A stretch of DNA of 64,000 nt from Aminipila butyrica (GCF_010669305.1 NZ_CP048649.1:124001-188000); one strand, 5' to 3'. Shown: positions 17,166 through 25,768, counted from the stretch's first letter. The notes: generated from the sequence alone by a model not told the origin. Numbers and translations are program-made.

Positions 17166-17702
17166 TTAATTAAAAATAGATTTAATCAAGTTTTGCAGGA
17201 ATGTAGCAGTTCCCGACTGGGATGAGTCCAATAATTTGCTTTCCTCTTTATTCTTGATGGTCACATAGCATTTTCGCGAGTAGACGGCCTTATTCTGATA
17301 AACCGTGTCTACCTTTATGTAATACACACCCGGACTCCTGTTCTCCAGATTTTTCGTATAAAAGCTTAGATTGTTAGTAGAGGTAAAGCTCTCCCCTGCC
17401 ACCAGCGGCACGTAGGTTAGCGAACCACCATCTTGATAGGTCCCCTGATTAATCGCCTTCATATCGCTTTCTCCCAGAGCTACCGAACTGTCTCCCGAGA
17501 CTCTTCGCACTTCATAAACGGAAACCTTGATGGTTTTAGGCTGAGTCAGTTTTATTGATACCAAGAGACTGCTGGAGGTAATGGCGCTGCCGTTTACCGG
17601 ATTAACTACCGTAACATCTTGATCGACTGCCCCAAAAGACATTGCCACGCTGCCAAAAACTAAAGACAATACGAGCAAAAATACCAGTAAACACTTCTTC
17701 AA
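17166..17702 (-). CDS. Secreted protein of unknown function at the head of the yycHI cluster
   Basis: A 178-residue protein with a clear signal peptide (KKCLLVFLLVLSLVFGSVAM, likely cleavage after SFGA near residue 25). The mature part is beta-rich: VNPVNGSAITSSSLLVSIKL, YEVRRVSGD and YYIKVDTVYQNKAVY suggest an Ig-like fold, but I recognise no family. The start codon is TTG, supported by AGGAGG eight bases upstream. It precedes yycH by about 80 bp on the same strand, in the place where walK would be in Bacillus. Confidence 0.68.
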   Translation of the reverse strand: MKKCLLVFLLVLSLVFGSVAMSFGAVDQDVTVVNPVNGSAITSSSLLVSIKLTQPKTIKVSVYEVRRVSGDSSVALGESDMKAINQGTYQDGGSLTYVPLVAGESFTSTNNLSFYTKNLENRSPGVYYIKVDTVYQNKAVYSRKCYVTIKNKEESKLLDSSQSGTATFLQNLIKSIFN

Positions 17703-17867
17703 CGCTTCTTCCTCCTTCCTACTTTAATTTGCTTCATTTATCGTCCATATATGCCCATTCTTCTCGGCCACAATTTGGCATAGAGCATAAAATTCACCAA
17801 TTTACTTTACCAGTATACATGATTATTATTACAACCGTGTTACAGCCGTTTTAAAATGCTTTTACAT

Positions 17868-17896
17868 TTGCAAATCCGCTGCTTTTATTGCATAAT
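17868..17896 (+). promoter_or_regulatory. Candidate promoter of the RNase HI gene
   Basis: TTGCAA, 17 bp, CATAAT, 37 bp before the ATG at 17934. Confidence 0.45.
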
Positions 17897-17933
17897 GGTA
17901 ATACTAGAATTTCAAAAGGAGTGGGACAAAAAC

Positions 17934-18485
17934 ATGAGTATTTTAAAGATTTATACAGATGGGGCTTGTTCGGGAAATCAGAGTGAAAAGAATGTAGGTG
18001 GCTGGGGGGCCGTCCTGGAATATGGCGAACATCAAAAAGAACTTTTTGGCGGTCAGTTGAACACCACAAACAACCGGATGGAAATGATGGCTCTTGTCGA
18101 AGCTCTTTCTGCTGTAAAAAAAGACAATCAAACGATAGAAGTCTTTTCCGACAGCTCTTATCTGATGAACTGTTTTCGAGAAAAGTGGTATGAGGGTTGG
18201 CTAAAAAATAATTGGATGAACTCCAGCAAGAAACCTGTGGAAAATCGAGATCTGTGGGAACAACTCTTAACCTTGATTAAGGGGCACCGAATTTCCTTCT
18301 ATAGAGTAAAGGGCCATGTAAATTTGAACAGTAAAACTACAAATTTCAATGCCCTTTACGAAAAATTTATTCAGATTAATGGCGCCAGATTTTCTTTTGA
18401 AGATTTTCAATATATCATCCAGATGAACAACCGGGTAGACGCCTTAGCTAATAAGGGGATTAATCAAGTCCGAGAATCCCTGTAA
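17934..18485 (+). CDS. rnhA: Ribonuclease HI with an inserted segment
   Basis: Endonuclease that cuts RNA in RNA-DNA hybrids; 183 residues against about 155 for the classic enzyme. All four catalytic acids are visible: YTDGACSGN (Asp), NNRMEMMALVEAL (Glu), FSDSSYL (Asp) and NRVDALANKG (Asp). The usual KGH histidine is in VKGHVN. Between VKGHVN and the last aspartate lies an extra stretch of about 30 residues (phenylalanine- and asparagine-rich), where classic RNase HI goes almost directly to N-x-x-x-D. The start at 17934 is preferred because AAGGAG precedes it, though 12 bases away. Confidence 0.85.
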   Translation: MSILKIYTDGACSGNQSEKNVGGWGAVLEYGEHQKELFGGQLNTTNNRMEMMALVEALSAVKKDNQTIEVFSDSSYLMNCFREKWYEGWLKNNWMNSSKKPVENRDLWEQLLTLIKGHRISFYRVKGHVNLNSKTTNFNALYEKFIQINGARFSFEDFQYIIQMNNRVDALANKGINQVRESL

Positions 18486-18521
18486 GCTGTCAGGCCTTTA
18501 CTCCCGATTACCCTCTGTTAA

Positions 18522-19664
18522 TCAGCGGCCTTTTGAAATGCGGTTGACCGCTTCGACGGCTGTTTTGATTTGCTTTTTGGTATTAAAAGGTCCTACACTA
18601 AGGCGAACGGCTCCAGTCTCCCACGTTCCGATGGTCTTGTGGGCTAAGCCAGCGCAATGGAACCCAGCTCTTCCTGCTATGCCATAGAGCTCACTCAGTT
18701 CATCCGCCACCTGTTCGCAGCTTTTTCCTTTCACGTTAAAGGCAACGATACTAGTCTTTTTCCGGCAGTCTTCTACGCCGTAAACTGTCACACCTTTTAT
18801 ATTTCTCAGTCCTTCGTCTAACAGGCCTGTTAATTCTTCTTCATATTCGTAAATAGTTTTTACTCCCAGCTGCAACAGCAGCTCTACCGATGCACCCAGG
18901 CCAATGATACCTGGAGCGTTGACGGTTCCCGCCTCGTAACCTTCAGGCATTTCCTTTGGTGGTTTCCGTTCCTTCGAGAGAGTCCCCGTGCCACCAGGCA
19001 AAAGAGGCTCTAATTCAATGCCGTCCCGTACATAGAGAAGGCCTGTTCCCATAGGTCCCAGCAGACCTTTGTGACCGGGCATTGCCAGCAGATCCAAGTT
19101 CAGTTCAACTACGTTGATGGGAACGCTCCCCGCCGACTGAGCTCCGTCTACCATAAACAGTAGATTATTCCTATGGGCCAGCTCTCCTATTTCCCGAATG
19201 GGCATGATGGTCCCCGTTACGTTGGATGCATGCGTACAGACTATCAGCCGTGTATTCGGCCTGATGGCGGCTTTCACGTCCCTCAGACTCACGCTTCCGG
19301 TTCTGTCGCACTTGACAATAGTGTGCTCCACGCCTTTGGTTTCCAACATTTTTAAAGGCCTTAAAACCGAGTTGTGTTCCATAGAAGTGGTGATAACGTG
19401 TTCGCCCTCCTTGAGTAATCCCTGCAAGCCCTGATTCAAGGCACCAGTAGTATTGCCTGTAAAGATGATCCTGCTGGGGTCTGGGATATTCAGCAATTTA
19501 CCCAGGTTCTTTCTGGCCTTGTAAATTTCTTCTCCCGTTTTCATGGACATGAAATGTCCCGACCGCCCGGGATTCCCACAATACTCCGCCATACACCTAT
19601 ACACGGCTTCCAGCATGGCCTTGGGTTTGGGAAAAGAGGTCGCACCATTATCTAAATAAATCAT
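18522..19664 (-). CDS. Class V aminotransferase-fold, cysteine-desulfurase-like enzyme
   Basis: PLP enzyme of 380 residues with the fold of cysteine desulfurases/selenocysteine lyases. It starts MIYLDNGATSFPKP. The PLP-pocket histidine is in TSMEHNSVLRP, the aspartate in FMVDGAQSAG, and the Schiff-base lysine in MPGHKGLLGP. A cysteine in RAGFHCAGLAH sits where the desulfurase active-site cysteine belongs. A separate family of such proteins often accompanies selenium or sulfur metabolism, so the sulfur acceptor is not certain. The gene stands alone and convergent with rnhA. Confidence 0.84.
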   Translation of the reverse strand: MIYLDNGATSFPKPKAMLEAVYRCMAEYCGNPGRSGHFMSMKTGEEIYKARKNLGKLLNIPDPSRIIFTGNTTGALNQGLQGLLKEGEHVITTSMEHNSVLRPLKMLETKGVEHTIVKCDRTGSVSLRDVKAAIRPNTRLIVCTHASNVTGTIMPIREIGELAHRNNLLFMVDGAQSAGSVPINVVELNLDLLAMPGHKGLLGPMGTGLLYVRDGIELEPLLPGGTGTLSKERKPPKEMPEGYEAGTVNAPGIIGLGASVELLLQLGVKTIYEYEEELTGLLDEGLRNIKGVTVYGVEDCRKKTSIVAFNVKGKSCEQVADELSELYGIAGRAGFHCAGLAHKTIGTWETGAVRLSVGPFNTKKQIKTAVEAVNRISKGR

Positions 19665-19890
19665 ACACCCACTCCATTTGACCTTTCTCTGATTTTAGAG
19701 AGCAAAAGGCTCCCCATATGTAATATATGTTTTTCGTTCCGAATATGTGCGAAAATGCACACTTTTTATTACATAGGTAATATACTAAGAGCAATACTGA
19801 CAAAAAGATTTCTATTTGCATCTGGTTTCACCGACCCTGCCAATACCTGATATCTTCCTTCTTGTCTAAATCCACGGAAAATTTTATGGG

Positions 19891-19919
19891 TTGACAATGG
19901 ACTCATTTTTTGATACTTT
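19891..19919 (+). promoter_or_regulatory. Candidate promoter of the guanidine riboswitch transcript
   Basis: TTGACA, 17 bp, TACTTT, ending about 40 bp before the conserved aptamer core. Upstream, 19665-19890 holds a small hairpin (GTGC-N6-GCAC) but no gene that I can see. Confidence 0.5.
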
Positions 19920-19956
19920 AAAAAAGTAAACACATGCTAATATAGTTAAAAAGTTT

Positions 19957-20076
19957 TATAGGGTTCCGCAGCCTTAATATCCAGGGCTGGACTGGTCCGA
20001 GATAAAACGTACAGCTTTGCTGTATACACGGAAGGATAAAAGCCTGGGAGATTGTTCATATCTCTCAGGCTTTTTT
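19957..20076 (+). promoter_or_regulatory. Guanidine-I (ykkC) riboswitch with terminator
   Basis: The conserved ykkC blocks appear in order: AGGGTTCCGC, GGTCCGAGA, ACG, ACACGGAAGGATAAAAGCC. The final stem GCCTGGGAGAT/ATCTCTCAGGC (20042-20070) is followed by TTTTTT, an intrinsic terminator overlapping the aptamer's last helix. Guanidinium binding should block the terminator and allow expression of the SMR exporter that starts 41 bp downstream. Confidence 0.93.
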
Positions 20077-20116
20077 GTTTTTCCCTATAGGACTCACAAA
20101 TTGAAAGGAGTATTTT

Positions 20117-20437
20117 ATGCAATGGATTTATTTAGGTGTGGCAGGTGTCCTTGAAATGCTTTGGGCGGTAAGTCTGAAATTCTCTCATGGATTTACCCGG
20201 CTGACTCCCAGTATCATCACCATAATAGGTATGATTGCCAGTTTCTATATGCTGTCTCTGGCCCTGAAATCTCTGCCTTTAGGCACTGCCTATGCCATTT
20301 GGACCGGGATTGGTACGGTGGGTACAGTGATTTTCGGCATTTTATTTTTTAAGGAGTCTGTAGACCTTCCTCGACTCTTGTGTATCGGCCTTATCGTCAG
20401 CGGCATTGTCGGACTAAAGCTTCTGTCTCCGCAGTGA
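20117..20437 (+). CDS. gdx: SMR-family guanidinium exporter (Gdx/SugE type)
   Basis: Small four-helix membrane antiporter of 106 residues that works as a dimer and exports guanidinium in exchange for protons. The essential glutamate is E13 in GVLEMLWAV. The SugE-type signature continues SLKFSHGFTRL and GTAYAIWTGIGTVGT. Guanidine-I riboswitch control upstream is the best evidence for the substrate, since riboswitch-linked SMR proteins export guanidinium instead of broad drugs. GAAAGGAG precedes the ATG. A strong terminator follows. Confidence 0.92.
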   Translation: MQWIYLGVAGVLEMLWAVSLKFSHGFTRLTPSIITIIGMIASFYMLSLALKSLPLGTAYAIWTGIGTVGTVIFGILFFKESVDLPRLLCIGLIVSGIVGLKLLSPQ

Positions 20438-20467
20438 TGAACAACTCATCAATTTAAACATATCCAA

Positions 20468-20525
20468 AACAGAGCCTTTGCATCTGCTTTCGCAGTCACA
20501 TTGGCTCTGTTTTTTAAGGCTATTT
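20468..20525 (+). terminator. Terminator of gdx
   Basis: AACAGAGCC/GGCTCTGTT stem followed by TTTTT; it reaches almost to the end of the convergent pgeF gene. Confidence 0.8.
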
Positions 20526-20527
20526 TG

Positions 20528-21346
20528 CTACAGCTCTTTACTATGCAACGAGATGATTGCAGCCATACTGCCCCGAACACCCCCAGTCACCCGATGAGAC
20601 CAGAAACGCTCCCCCGAGCAGACGGTACAGTCTCCGCTCACAGCAATGTGCTCGGTGCGTACCCCCGCCTGCTCCAGCAGCAGCGCATTGATACCTTTAG
20701 TATCCACCTTGAATTTACCATTTCCCACACTTTTAATATAGTCCAGTGCAGTTTCTCCAAGGGCGGCGGTCATGGCCTCGGGAACGTCCTCATGAGTTTC
20801 AAAGCAGCACGCAGATATGCCTGGCCCGATGGCCGCACGAATGTTCCCCGGATCGCAGCCGTAACAATCCATCATTTTCTCCACCGTGCGACCTGCAATC
20901 GCCAATGCCGTACCCCGCCAGCCAGCATGAGCGGCAGCAACTACAGCGCGCACTGGATCATATAAAAGAATCGGCAAGCAGTCTGCTGAAAAAACCACCA
21001 GCGTCAACCCCGGTACATCAGTCACCAGCCCGTCAGCTTCATAATCAACAGGGCGGTTAAACCCCTTTCCCGCATCCGCACGGGTACAGGTACGAACGGT
21101 ATTGCCGTGAACTTGGGCCGCACAAACAAGCCCCTCCGGGGCTGCGCCCACGGCTGCACAAAAGAGGCCAAAGTTCTCCGCCACTCGTGCCGGGTCATCC
21201 CCCCGGCTCATTCCCAGATTTAACGAGGCATAGATTCCTTCGCTCACACCTCCCTGCCGGGTAGAAAAGCCGTGAACCACGCCCTCACCAAATCCGTCTG
21301 CCATGAGAAAGGGCACACTGTTTACTGTTTTCTGCAAGAATGCCAT
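20528..21346 (-). CDS. pgeF: Peptidoglycan editing factor PgeF (YlmD/YfiH family)
   Basis: Copper/zinc-binding laccase-domain enzyme of 272 residues; in E. coli the relative removes wrong residues from peptidoglycan precursors. The metal-binding features are seen: VHGNTVR, SADCLPIL, AHAGWRGTA and IGPGISACCFE, with GRFWSHR-like GERFWSHRVTGG at the end. AAGGAG six bases upstream supports the start, and this site lies inside the 3' end of the alkylation-repair gene, which it overlaps by 25 bp. Confidence 0.9.
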   Translation of the reverse strand: MAFLQKTVNSVPFLMADGFGEGVVHGFSTRQGGVSEGIYASLNLGMSRGDDPARVAENFGLFCAAVGAAPEGLVCAAQVHGNTVRTCTRADAGKGFNRPVDYEADGLVTDVPGLTLVVFSADCLPILLYDPVRAVVAAAHAGWRGTALAIAGRTVEKMMDCYGCDPGNIRAAIGPGISACCFETHEDVPEAMTAALGETALDYIKSVGNGKFKVDTKGINALLLEQAGVRTEHIAVSGDCTVCSGERFWSHRVTGGVRGSMAAIISLHSKEL

Positions 21347-22056
21347 AGGTTTCTCCTTTTTAACTGTTTTAAAAAATCCTTGTCTTCTTGAGAGACACGA
21401 TAGGATTCTCTGATTTTTTGAATAGCTTTATTATATGTAAAATCATCCAGTGAGTTATTCTCCTTGATAAAAAAGGCTTTCGTTTGCTGAGAAAATTTTA
21501 CCCAACACACAGATAGAGCCCAGGCCACTGCCATCTTTACGTAATATCCCTGGTGATGAATTCCCTCCAGCAGACTCAAATTGGTCTCAATATGCTCCTC
21601 GTCAATAAAATAATCCATAAGCATAACCACTCCAAAGCGGAGAGGAAACTCTCGGGAATCTGCCAGATAAGCTTGAATAAAGGCCCACATCTTTTCCGGC
21701 TCTTTTTTAGTGAATTTTAGTCCTGCACAAAAGGAATCGCAAACCGCCCAGTTATCAATCTTCGGAATAAAGTCCTCTATGAGGGCAAATCTTTCTTCTG
21801 AGTCCATTTTAATTTGCCCGATGATCAGACCTTGAAGCATGATTTCTTCGTAATAAATAGTTTCTGTTTTGCTCTGGTCCAGCTCCTGGAAATAGGCGCA
21901 GTAATCTTCCTTTGCCAGACTCTTTGCCAAGTCCTTTAGGGGGCCCATCCGCACGCCCAGGATATTTTTCACCCCCGGTATGAGCTTGTGATTGAACTCT
22001 TTATAATTTTCTTCAGCCTGCTGCTCCAGCAAGGTCCTCACTTCTGTACGTTTCAT
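21322..22056 (-). CDS. AlkD-like DNA alkylation repair protein
   Basis: HEAT-repeat-like protein of 244 residues related to AlkD, a DNA glycosylase for bulky or cationic alkylated bases. Characteristic stretches are GVRMGPLKDLAKSLAKE, the paired-helix pattern, WAVCDSFCAGL and the KMAVAWALSVCWVKF segment. The WxxxD-type region near residue 125 (NWAVCD) carries the aspartate proposed to be catalytic. It overlaps pgeF by 25 bp and so is probably coexpressed. Confidence 0.85.
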   Translation of the reverse strand: MKRTEVRTLLEQQAEENYKEFNHKLIPGVKNILGVRMGPLKDLAKSLAKEDYCAYFQELDQSKTETIYYEEIMLQGLIIGQIKMDSEERFALIEDFIPKIDNWAVCDSFCAGLKFTKKEPEKMWAFIQAYLADSREFPLRFGVVMLMDYFIDEEHIETNLSLLEGIHHQGYYVKMAVAWALSVCWVKFSQQTKAFFIKENNSLDDFTYNKAIQKIRESYRVSQEDKDFLKQLKRRNLWHSCRKQ

Positions 22057-22086
22057 TGAAGGTATCCTTTCTACCTTTATATTTTC

Positions 22087-23325
22087 TCATATCTTCCAAT
22101 TTCGATCCATAATCCGAGCGAGCAGAGGAACCTTGACATCAATAGCCTTTTGAGGGCACATTTCTTGACAGCAATAGCAACGGATACAGGCTTTGTAAGC
22201 GTATTTCGGATAACCGGACATCTCCAGCGCTTTCTTTTCCAAGGGGCAGCTTTCTGCGCAGATTCCGCATTTGATACACTTTTCCCGCAGGATATAAGGC
22301 TTTTTCTGAAGCAAGGACTGAATAGGCTTTAGCAGTCGAATCTGAGTAGCCTTTTCTGTTCCTCGGTATACATCATAATCTTCTTTTCCATACCGTTTAG
22401 CTACCTTTTCTACCGTCATATCCCCTTGAATCGTGCGGACACGAATTTTTTCTGCATCCATGGTCCCTACGCCATATTGCTGACCATATCGATTGGTCGG
22501 CACCAGTTCTGGATTCAATCCAATCAAGTGACAAAAAACAGTATCCAATGCAATGGGGTCTTTAGAAAACAGCAATAAACCCATGGCCACCGGTGTCCCC
22601 GACTGAGGCCCATTACCTTCCATAGCCAAAATTCCATCCATGATGTGCAGCCGAGCCTTAACCAGATTGTTCAAATCAGCAATCATGGCCCCAAAACTAT
22701 CCGCATCTGTATACTTCGCGTGAAAAGCACCTTTATTGACTCCGTAGACAGCGCCAAACATATTCTTTGCTGCCCCCGTAATTCGTTCCAGCTGATGGGT
22801 TTTCATCTTGCAAATATTTACAATTCCGTCACAGTCTAAAATGCCCTTACTGATAATAAATTCCTTTTCCGTCTGCCCCTGTTCAAAATTCACTTTTTGC
22901 CCCTGACTAAAATCTCCTAAAGGGATTTCCAGTTCTTCTGCCGGCTCCTTCAAGCCACAGCCAGCTGCTACCCGAGCCACCCCTCCAAGAGGATTCCCCG
23001 GCGAGTCTCCATAAGATAGATGCTCATATCCCTGCTCCCGCAAATAAGCACCCACTGCTTTAAACACTGTCGGATGAGTCGTCACTGCCCGATCGGGCTC
23101 TGCCTTGGCCAGCAGATTAGGTTTCAGCAGGATTCGCTCTTCCTTACCAAATATGCTCTCGATGCCGCCGAGAAGTCGAATGCCCTCACAGATAGCTGCA
23201 TCTACCCCGTCCTGCCAATATTCCGGACAGACCATCAACACCACATCACTGACTCTAGATTCCTTTATCTTCTTCCCAGTTGCGCCCCTGTATTGATGGA
23301 TACTCAAAGTTCTCCTTCTGTTCAT
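22087..23325 (-). CDS. DUF362 protein with C-terminal 2[4Fe-4S] ferredoxin domain
   Basis: A 412-residue protein with a DUF362 domain (about 25-310) and two iron-sulfur motifs at the end, CIKCGICAESCP and CIRCYCCQEMCP. DUF362 hallmarks are LLKPNLL, THPTVFKAV, YGDSPGNP, NICKMKTHQLERITGAAKN and SKDPIALDTVFC. Fused ferredoxin domains point to electron transfer, but the reaction of the family is not generally known. It is a single gene between alkD and the SprT gene. A second, differently built DUF362 protein is at 60890-62152. Confidence 0.85.
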   Translation of the reverse strand: MNRRRTLSIHQYRGATGKKIKESRVSDVVLMVCPEYWQDGVDAAICEGIRLLGGIESIFGKEERILLKPNLLAKAEPDRAVTTHPTVFKAVGAYLREQGYEHLSYGDSPGNPLGGVARVAAGCGLKEPAEELEIPLGDFSQGQKVNFEQGQTEKEFIISKGILDCDGIVNICKMKTHQLERITGAAKNMFGAVYGVNKGAFHAKYTDADSFGAMIADLNNLVKARLHIMDGILAMEGNGPQSGTPVAMGLLLFSKDPIALDTVFCHLIGLNPELVPTNRYGQQYGVGTMDAEKIRVRTIQGDMTVEKVAKRYGKEDYDVYRGTEKATQIRLLKPIQSLLQKKPYILREKCIKCGICAESCPLEKKALEMSGYPKYAYKACIRCYCCQEMCPQKAIDVKVPLLARIMDRNWKI

Positions 23326-23397
23326 TTTTACCAGTCCTCTTTTCTGCCCCTAGGGCAATATTCACCGATTCAAGATGCCACCTGCAAGTATGGTTAT

Positions 23398-23913
23398 TTA
23401 CTGGACTCGCTCTAACTTTCCACCGCATCTGCATCGATATCTGGATGGATGTTTTACTACACTGGACATTCGGCTGCGGGAAATCCGGCTGCCACAATTC
23501 TTGCAAAGCAAAATATACGTTTCCTTTAAAGGTGGTCTTTTCAGTTGAGGATCTTCCTGAATGCCTAAATTCTCCGCCGTATCGGTCCTCTTAATATGAT
23601 ATCCATAATTTTTGTTCATGCAGGCAGCATATTTCTTCCACAGGGCTCCATGATTGTCACAGTTGGGACAGGTATGCAGGACTTCGTGTGCCAAGGTCTG
23701 CTTGATAGCCTTTTCTCCACAGTCCAGCAATCGATAGGACAATTCAATTTCAAAGCTCTCCTGCCGTCCCTTTGTAATCTTTTTGCAGCAGCCAAAGCGA
23801 CTCTTAGCTCGTCGATTAATCGTAATCTTGTCTTTTATTTTATTAGAAACTGGGATTTCTAACGCCCTAGCTTCCTGCAAAACGCTTTTATATAGGTTAT
23901 CGATGTATTCCAT
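23398..23913 (-). CDS. SprT-like zinc metalloprotein
   Basis: A 171-residue protein of the SprT-like family. The zinc-protease motif is in LAHEVLHTCPNCDNHG (HEVLH, with a later histidine), at about residues 96-108. A C-terminal zinc ribbon has CKNCG and CRCGG. Spartan/SprT-type proteases cut DNA-crosslinked proteins in eukaryotes; bacterial roles are uncertain. It stands alone, 70 bp downstream of the GntR pair but behind their terminator. Confidence 0.82.
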   Translation of the reverse strand: MEYIDNLYKSVLQEARALEIPVSNKIKDKITINRRAKSRFGCCKKITKGRQESFEIELSYRLLDCGEKAIKQTLAHEVLHTCPNCDNHGALWKKYAACMNKNYGYHIKRTDTAENLGIQEDPQLKRPPLKETYILLCKNCGSRISRSRMSSVVKHPSRYRCRCGGKLERVQ

Positions 23914-23953
23914 GCTTCATTTTTCCATTTCTCTTAGGCCAGTCGATAGCTAA

Positions 23954-23985
23954 AAAGCCAAAAGTGCCTTCACACCCTTGGCTTT
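23954..23985 (-). terminator. Terminator of the GntR pair
   Basis: Stem AAAGCCAA/TTGGCTTT, followed on the minus strand by TTTTAGC. It overlaps the second GntR stop codon. Confidence 0.7.
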
Positions 23986-24361
23986 ATTCTTCTTCCTTAA
24001 ATGTATACGGTAAAAAGTCAATCATCTCTTCCTCTGAATAGCCCAAGCTACGCATCTGCCGAATGAAATCCTCAGTAATACCCCTAGCTTCCTTATAACG
24101 AATACTCTCAATAAGCAGCTTGTTGGTGGTTACAAATCGACCTGCCGTCCGCTCTGCATGGAGCAGCTCTTCCCGTTCCAACTCTGACAAGGCCTTCTGC
24201 ATGGTGTTGGGGTTAACGCTAAACCGGGCTGCTAAATCTCTTACCGAAGACATCTTGGCGCCTGGTTCCAAAGACCCTGATATAATATCGTGTTTAATTC
24301 GCTCCATCAGCTGTAAATAAATTGGTATGCTTTCATTGAATTGCACCTCTGCCATCTTCAC
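23984..24361 (-). CDS. YtrA-type GntR regulator, second copy
   Basis: A 125-residue GntR regulator: an N-terminal winged helix (IPIYLQLMERIKHDIISGSL; recognition part RDLAARFSVNPNTMQKALS) and a short helical tail of about 45 residues, the YtrA plan. The GTG at 24361 is chosen, with GGAGGTGAT ideally placed upstream. It is 63 bp after its paralogue at 24425-24814, with which it shares SIRYKEAR-x-IT-x-DFI in the tail, so the pair arose by duplication and may form heterodimers. Confidence 0.85.
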   Translation of the reverse strand: MKMAEVQFNESIPIYLQLMERIKHDIISGSLEPGAKMSSVRDLAARFSVNPNTMQKALSELEREELLHAERTAGRFVTTNKLLIESIRYKEARGITEDFIRQMRSLGYSEEEMIDFLPYTFKEEE

Positions 24362-24424
24362 TAAAATATCACCTCCCTCTTTGCTATATGGGTTTTCTTT
24401 CATCTTTATTAGCACCCTTTACCT

Positions 24425-24814
24425 CTAGTGCTCTTCCGAATTCTTTTTAAAGAACTCTGGGTCAGAAAAAAGTTTGACCAACTCGCTAGGTTGAATCCCT
24501 AACCTTTCTAAATTTGAAATAAAGTCATCTGTTATCTTTCTGGCTTCCTTATAGCGAATACTTTTTATCAGCAGCTTATTTTCCGTTACATACTTCCCGG
24601 CAGTGCGATTGGACCGCAACAGCCCTTCTTTCTCTAAACGAGCCAATGCCCGTTGAACGGTATTAGGATTCGCTTCATATTTTTTAGCCAGTTCTTTAAT
24701 GGAATCCATCTTTTGATCTGGCTCCAGAGCCCCCGAAACAATATCACGCCGAATGCCCTGCATGATTCTCATATAAGTAGGTGTGGCGGTTTCCAAATCC
24801 CTCTTCCTCCTCAT
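24425..24814 (-). CDS. YtrA-type GntR regulator, first copy
   Basis: A 129-residue GntR regulator with a winged helix (TPTYMRIMQGIRRDIVSGAL; KELAKKYEANPNTVQRALA) and a short YtrA-type tail (SIRYKEARKITDDFI). The first ATG at 24814 has no ribosome site, while a TTG at 24796 has AGGAGG nine bases upstream; the true start may be that TTG. Relatives usually repress ABC-transporter operons that answer to wall-active antibiotics. None is adjacent here. An operator-like 22-bp repeat lies over its promoter, so it probably represses itself. Confidence 0.84.
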   Translation of the reverse strand: MRRKRDLETATPTYMRIMQGIRRDIVSGALEPDQKMDSIKELAKKYEANPNTVQRALARLEKEGLLRSNRTAGKYVTENKLLIKSIRYKEARKITDDFISNLERLGIQPSELVKLFSDPEFFKKNSEEH

Positions 24815-24882
24815 CCCATTATTTATCTATCCTTGATAAACTTTCTGGCCCCCCTGAACGGTCTGCAATCGATCTATTTCCG

Positions 24883-24904
24883 TTGTGTCACGTTGATAAT
24901 ACAA
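24883..24904. repeat. 22-bp operator-like repeat, copy 1 (over the GntR promoter)
   Basis: TTGTGTC-N8-AATACAA, two mismatches from TTGTATT-N8-AATACAA. It overlaps the -10 and start region of the GntR promoter at 24901-24929. Confidence 0.6.
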
Positions 24905-24929
24905 TAATACAGCAATTTCTATTTGTCAA
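24901..24929 (-). promoter_or_regulatory. Promoter of the GntR pair
   Basis: The minus strand shows TTGACA, 17 bp, TATTGT, about 87 bp before the ATG at 24814. Confidence 0.6.
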
Positions 24930-25062
24930 TCCCCAAAATGCCCCATTATGTAAAATTATGTATTTTTTATCCCTAATTGTACTATTTCATTAATACATCA
25001 ATTTAATTGATTTTTTTCTTTTATCGCTGTTTCTTTTTAAAATTGTCCCTATTTATGTTTAT

Positions 25063-25084
25063 TTGTATTATATAAATAGTACAA
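25063..25084. repeat. 22-bp operator-like repeat, copy 2
   Basis: TTGTATT-N8-AGTACAA, one mismatch from the perfect inverted repeat. Confidence 0.6.
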
Positions 25085-25352
25085 ATATATTTTTCTAATT
25101 TTTATAAACCCCTCATTTTTCAATAGGATACCTTAACTCATTAATTATAATTTTAAAGTTAACTCCAGTACCCTTTTAAAATGTAACTGGGTCTCTTTGC
25201 GTTAAAAAAATTAAGATTCTTATACTTTACGTGGAAATCCAAATTTTAAATCGGCGATTTAAGGCCTATTTTTATAAAATTCCTTGCCTTACCCCCTTTT
25301 CATTTTCGCTTCTTTTTCTCTTTTTCGAGTTCTGAGCTCTTTTTTTGTCATA

Positions 25353-25374
25353 TTGTATGATTTGTTTAATACAA
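25353..25374. repeat. 22-bp operator-like repeat, copy 3
   Basis: TTGTATG-N8-AATACAA, one mismatch from the perfect inverted repeat. Confidence 0.6.
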
Positions 25375-25426
25375 GTTTGTCCTATTTTTATATTTTACGA
25401 AACTTTCTTGCGAATTTTATGTACTA

Positions 25427-25448
25427 TTGTATTATGTTTAAAATACAA
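25427..25448. repeat. 22-bp operator-like repeat, copy 4
   Basis: TTGTATT-N8-AATACAA, perfect arms; starts 74 bp after the start of copy 3, about seven helical turns. Confidence 0.65.
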
Positions 25449-25768
25449 TTTTCATTTCAAATTTTGACAAAATCGTTTAAATTTCAGGATTTGTATACTT
25501 AACTTTTCCTTTTATTCCAGATTTATATTAAAAAATAAAAATATTTTGTCGTCTCCTGCTGTCGACGTATTTTTCTTTGTATAAAAAAATTTTCTTCTCT
25601 ATACAACAAAACAAAACCTCTATTTTAAGTTTTAAAGGCTACTTACATAATATGTAAGTATTTTTGCTGGATTTACAAGAGTATTCTTCAACATTTTTTG
25701 ATCGTTTTTTCAACCTATCGGTGTAAATTTCTATTATTTGGTATTTTTCTTAAATTTAGCTCTTTTTA

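Noticed and set aside
17774..17795. TTGGCATAGAGC as a sigma54 promoter
   Set aside because: No TTGC at the -12 position.
17862..17880. ATTTGCAAAT near rnhA as a member of the activator palindrome family
   Set aside because: Half-sites are in the opposite order to TGCAAAT-N2-ATTTGCA.
25284..25502. 72-codon frame in the desert
   Set aside because: TTG start, no ribosome site, Phe/Tyr/Ile-rich composition expected from AT-rich noise.
25571..25620. TTGTATA...TATACAA as another GntR-type operator
   Set aside because: Arm spacing is 16 bp instead of the 8 bp of the other five copies.
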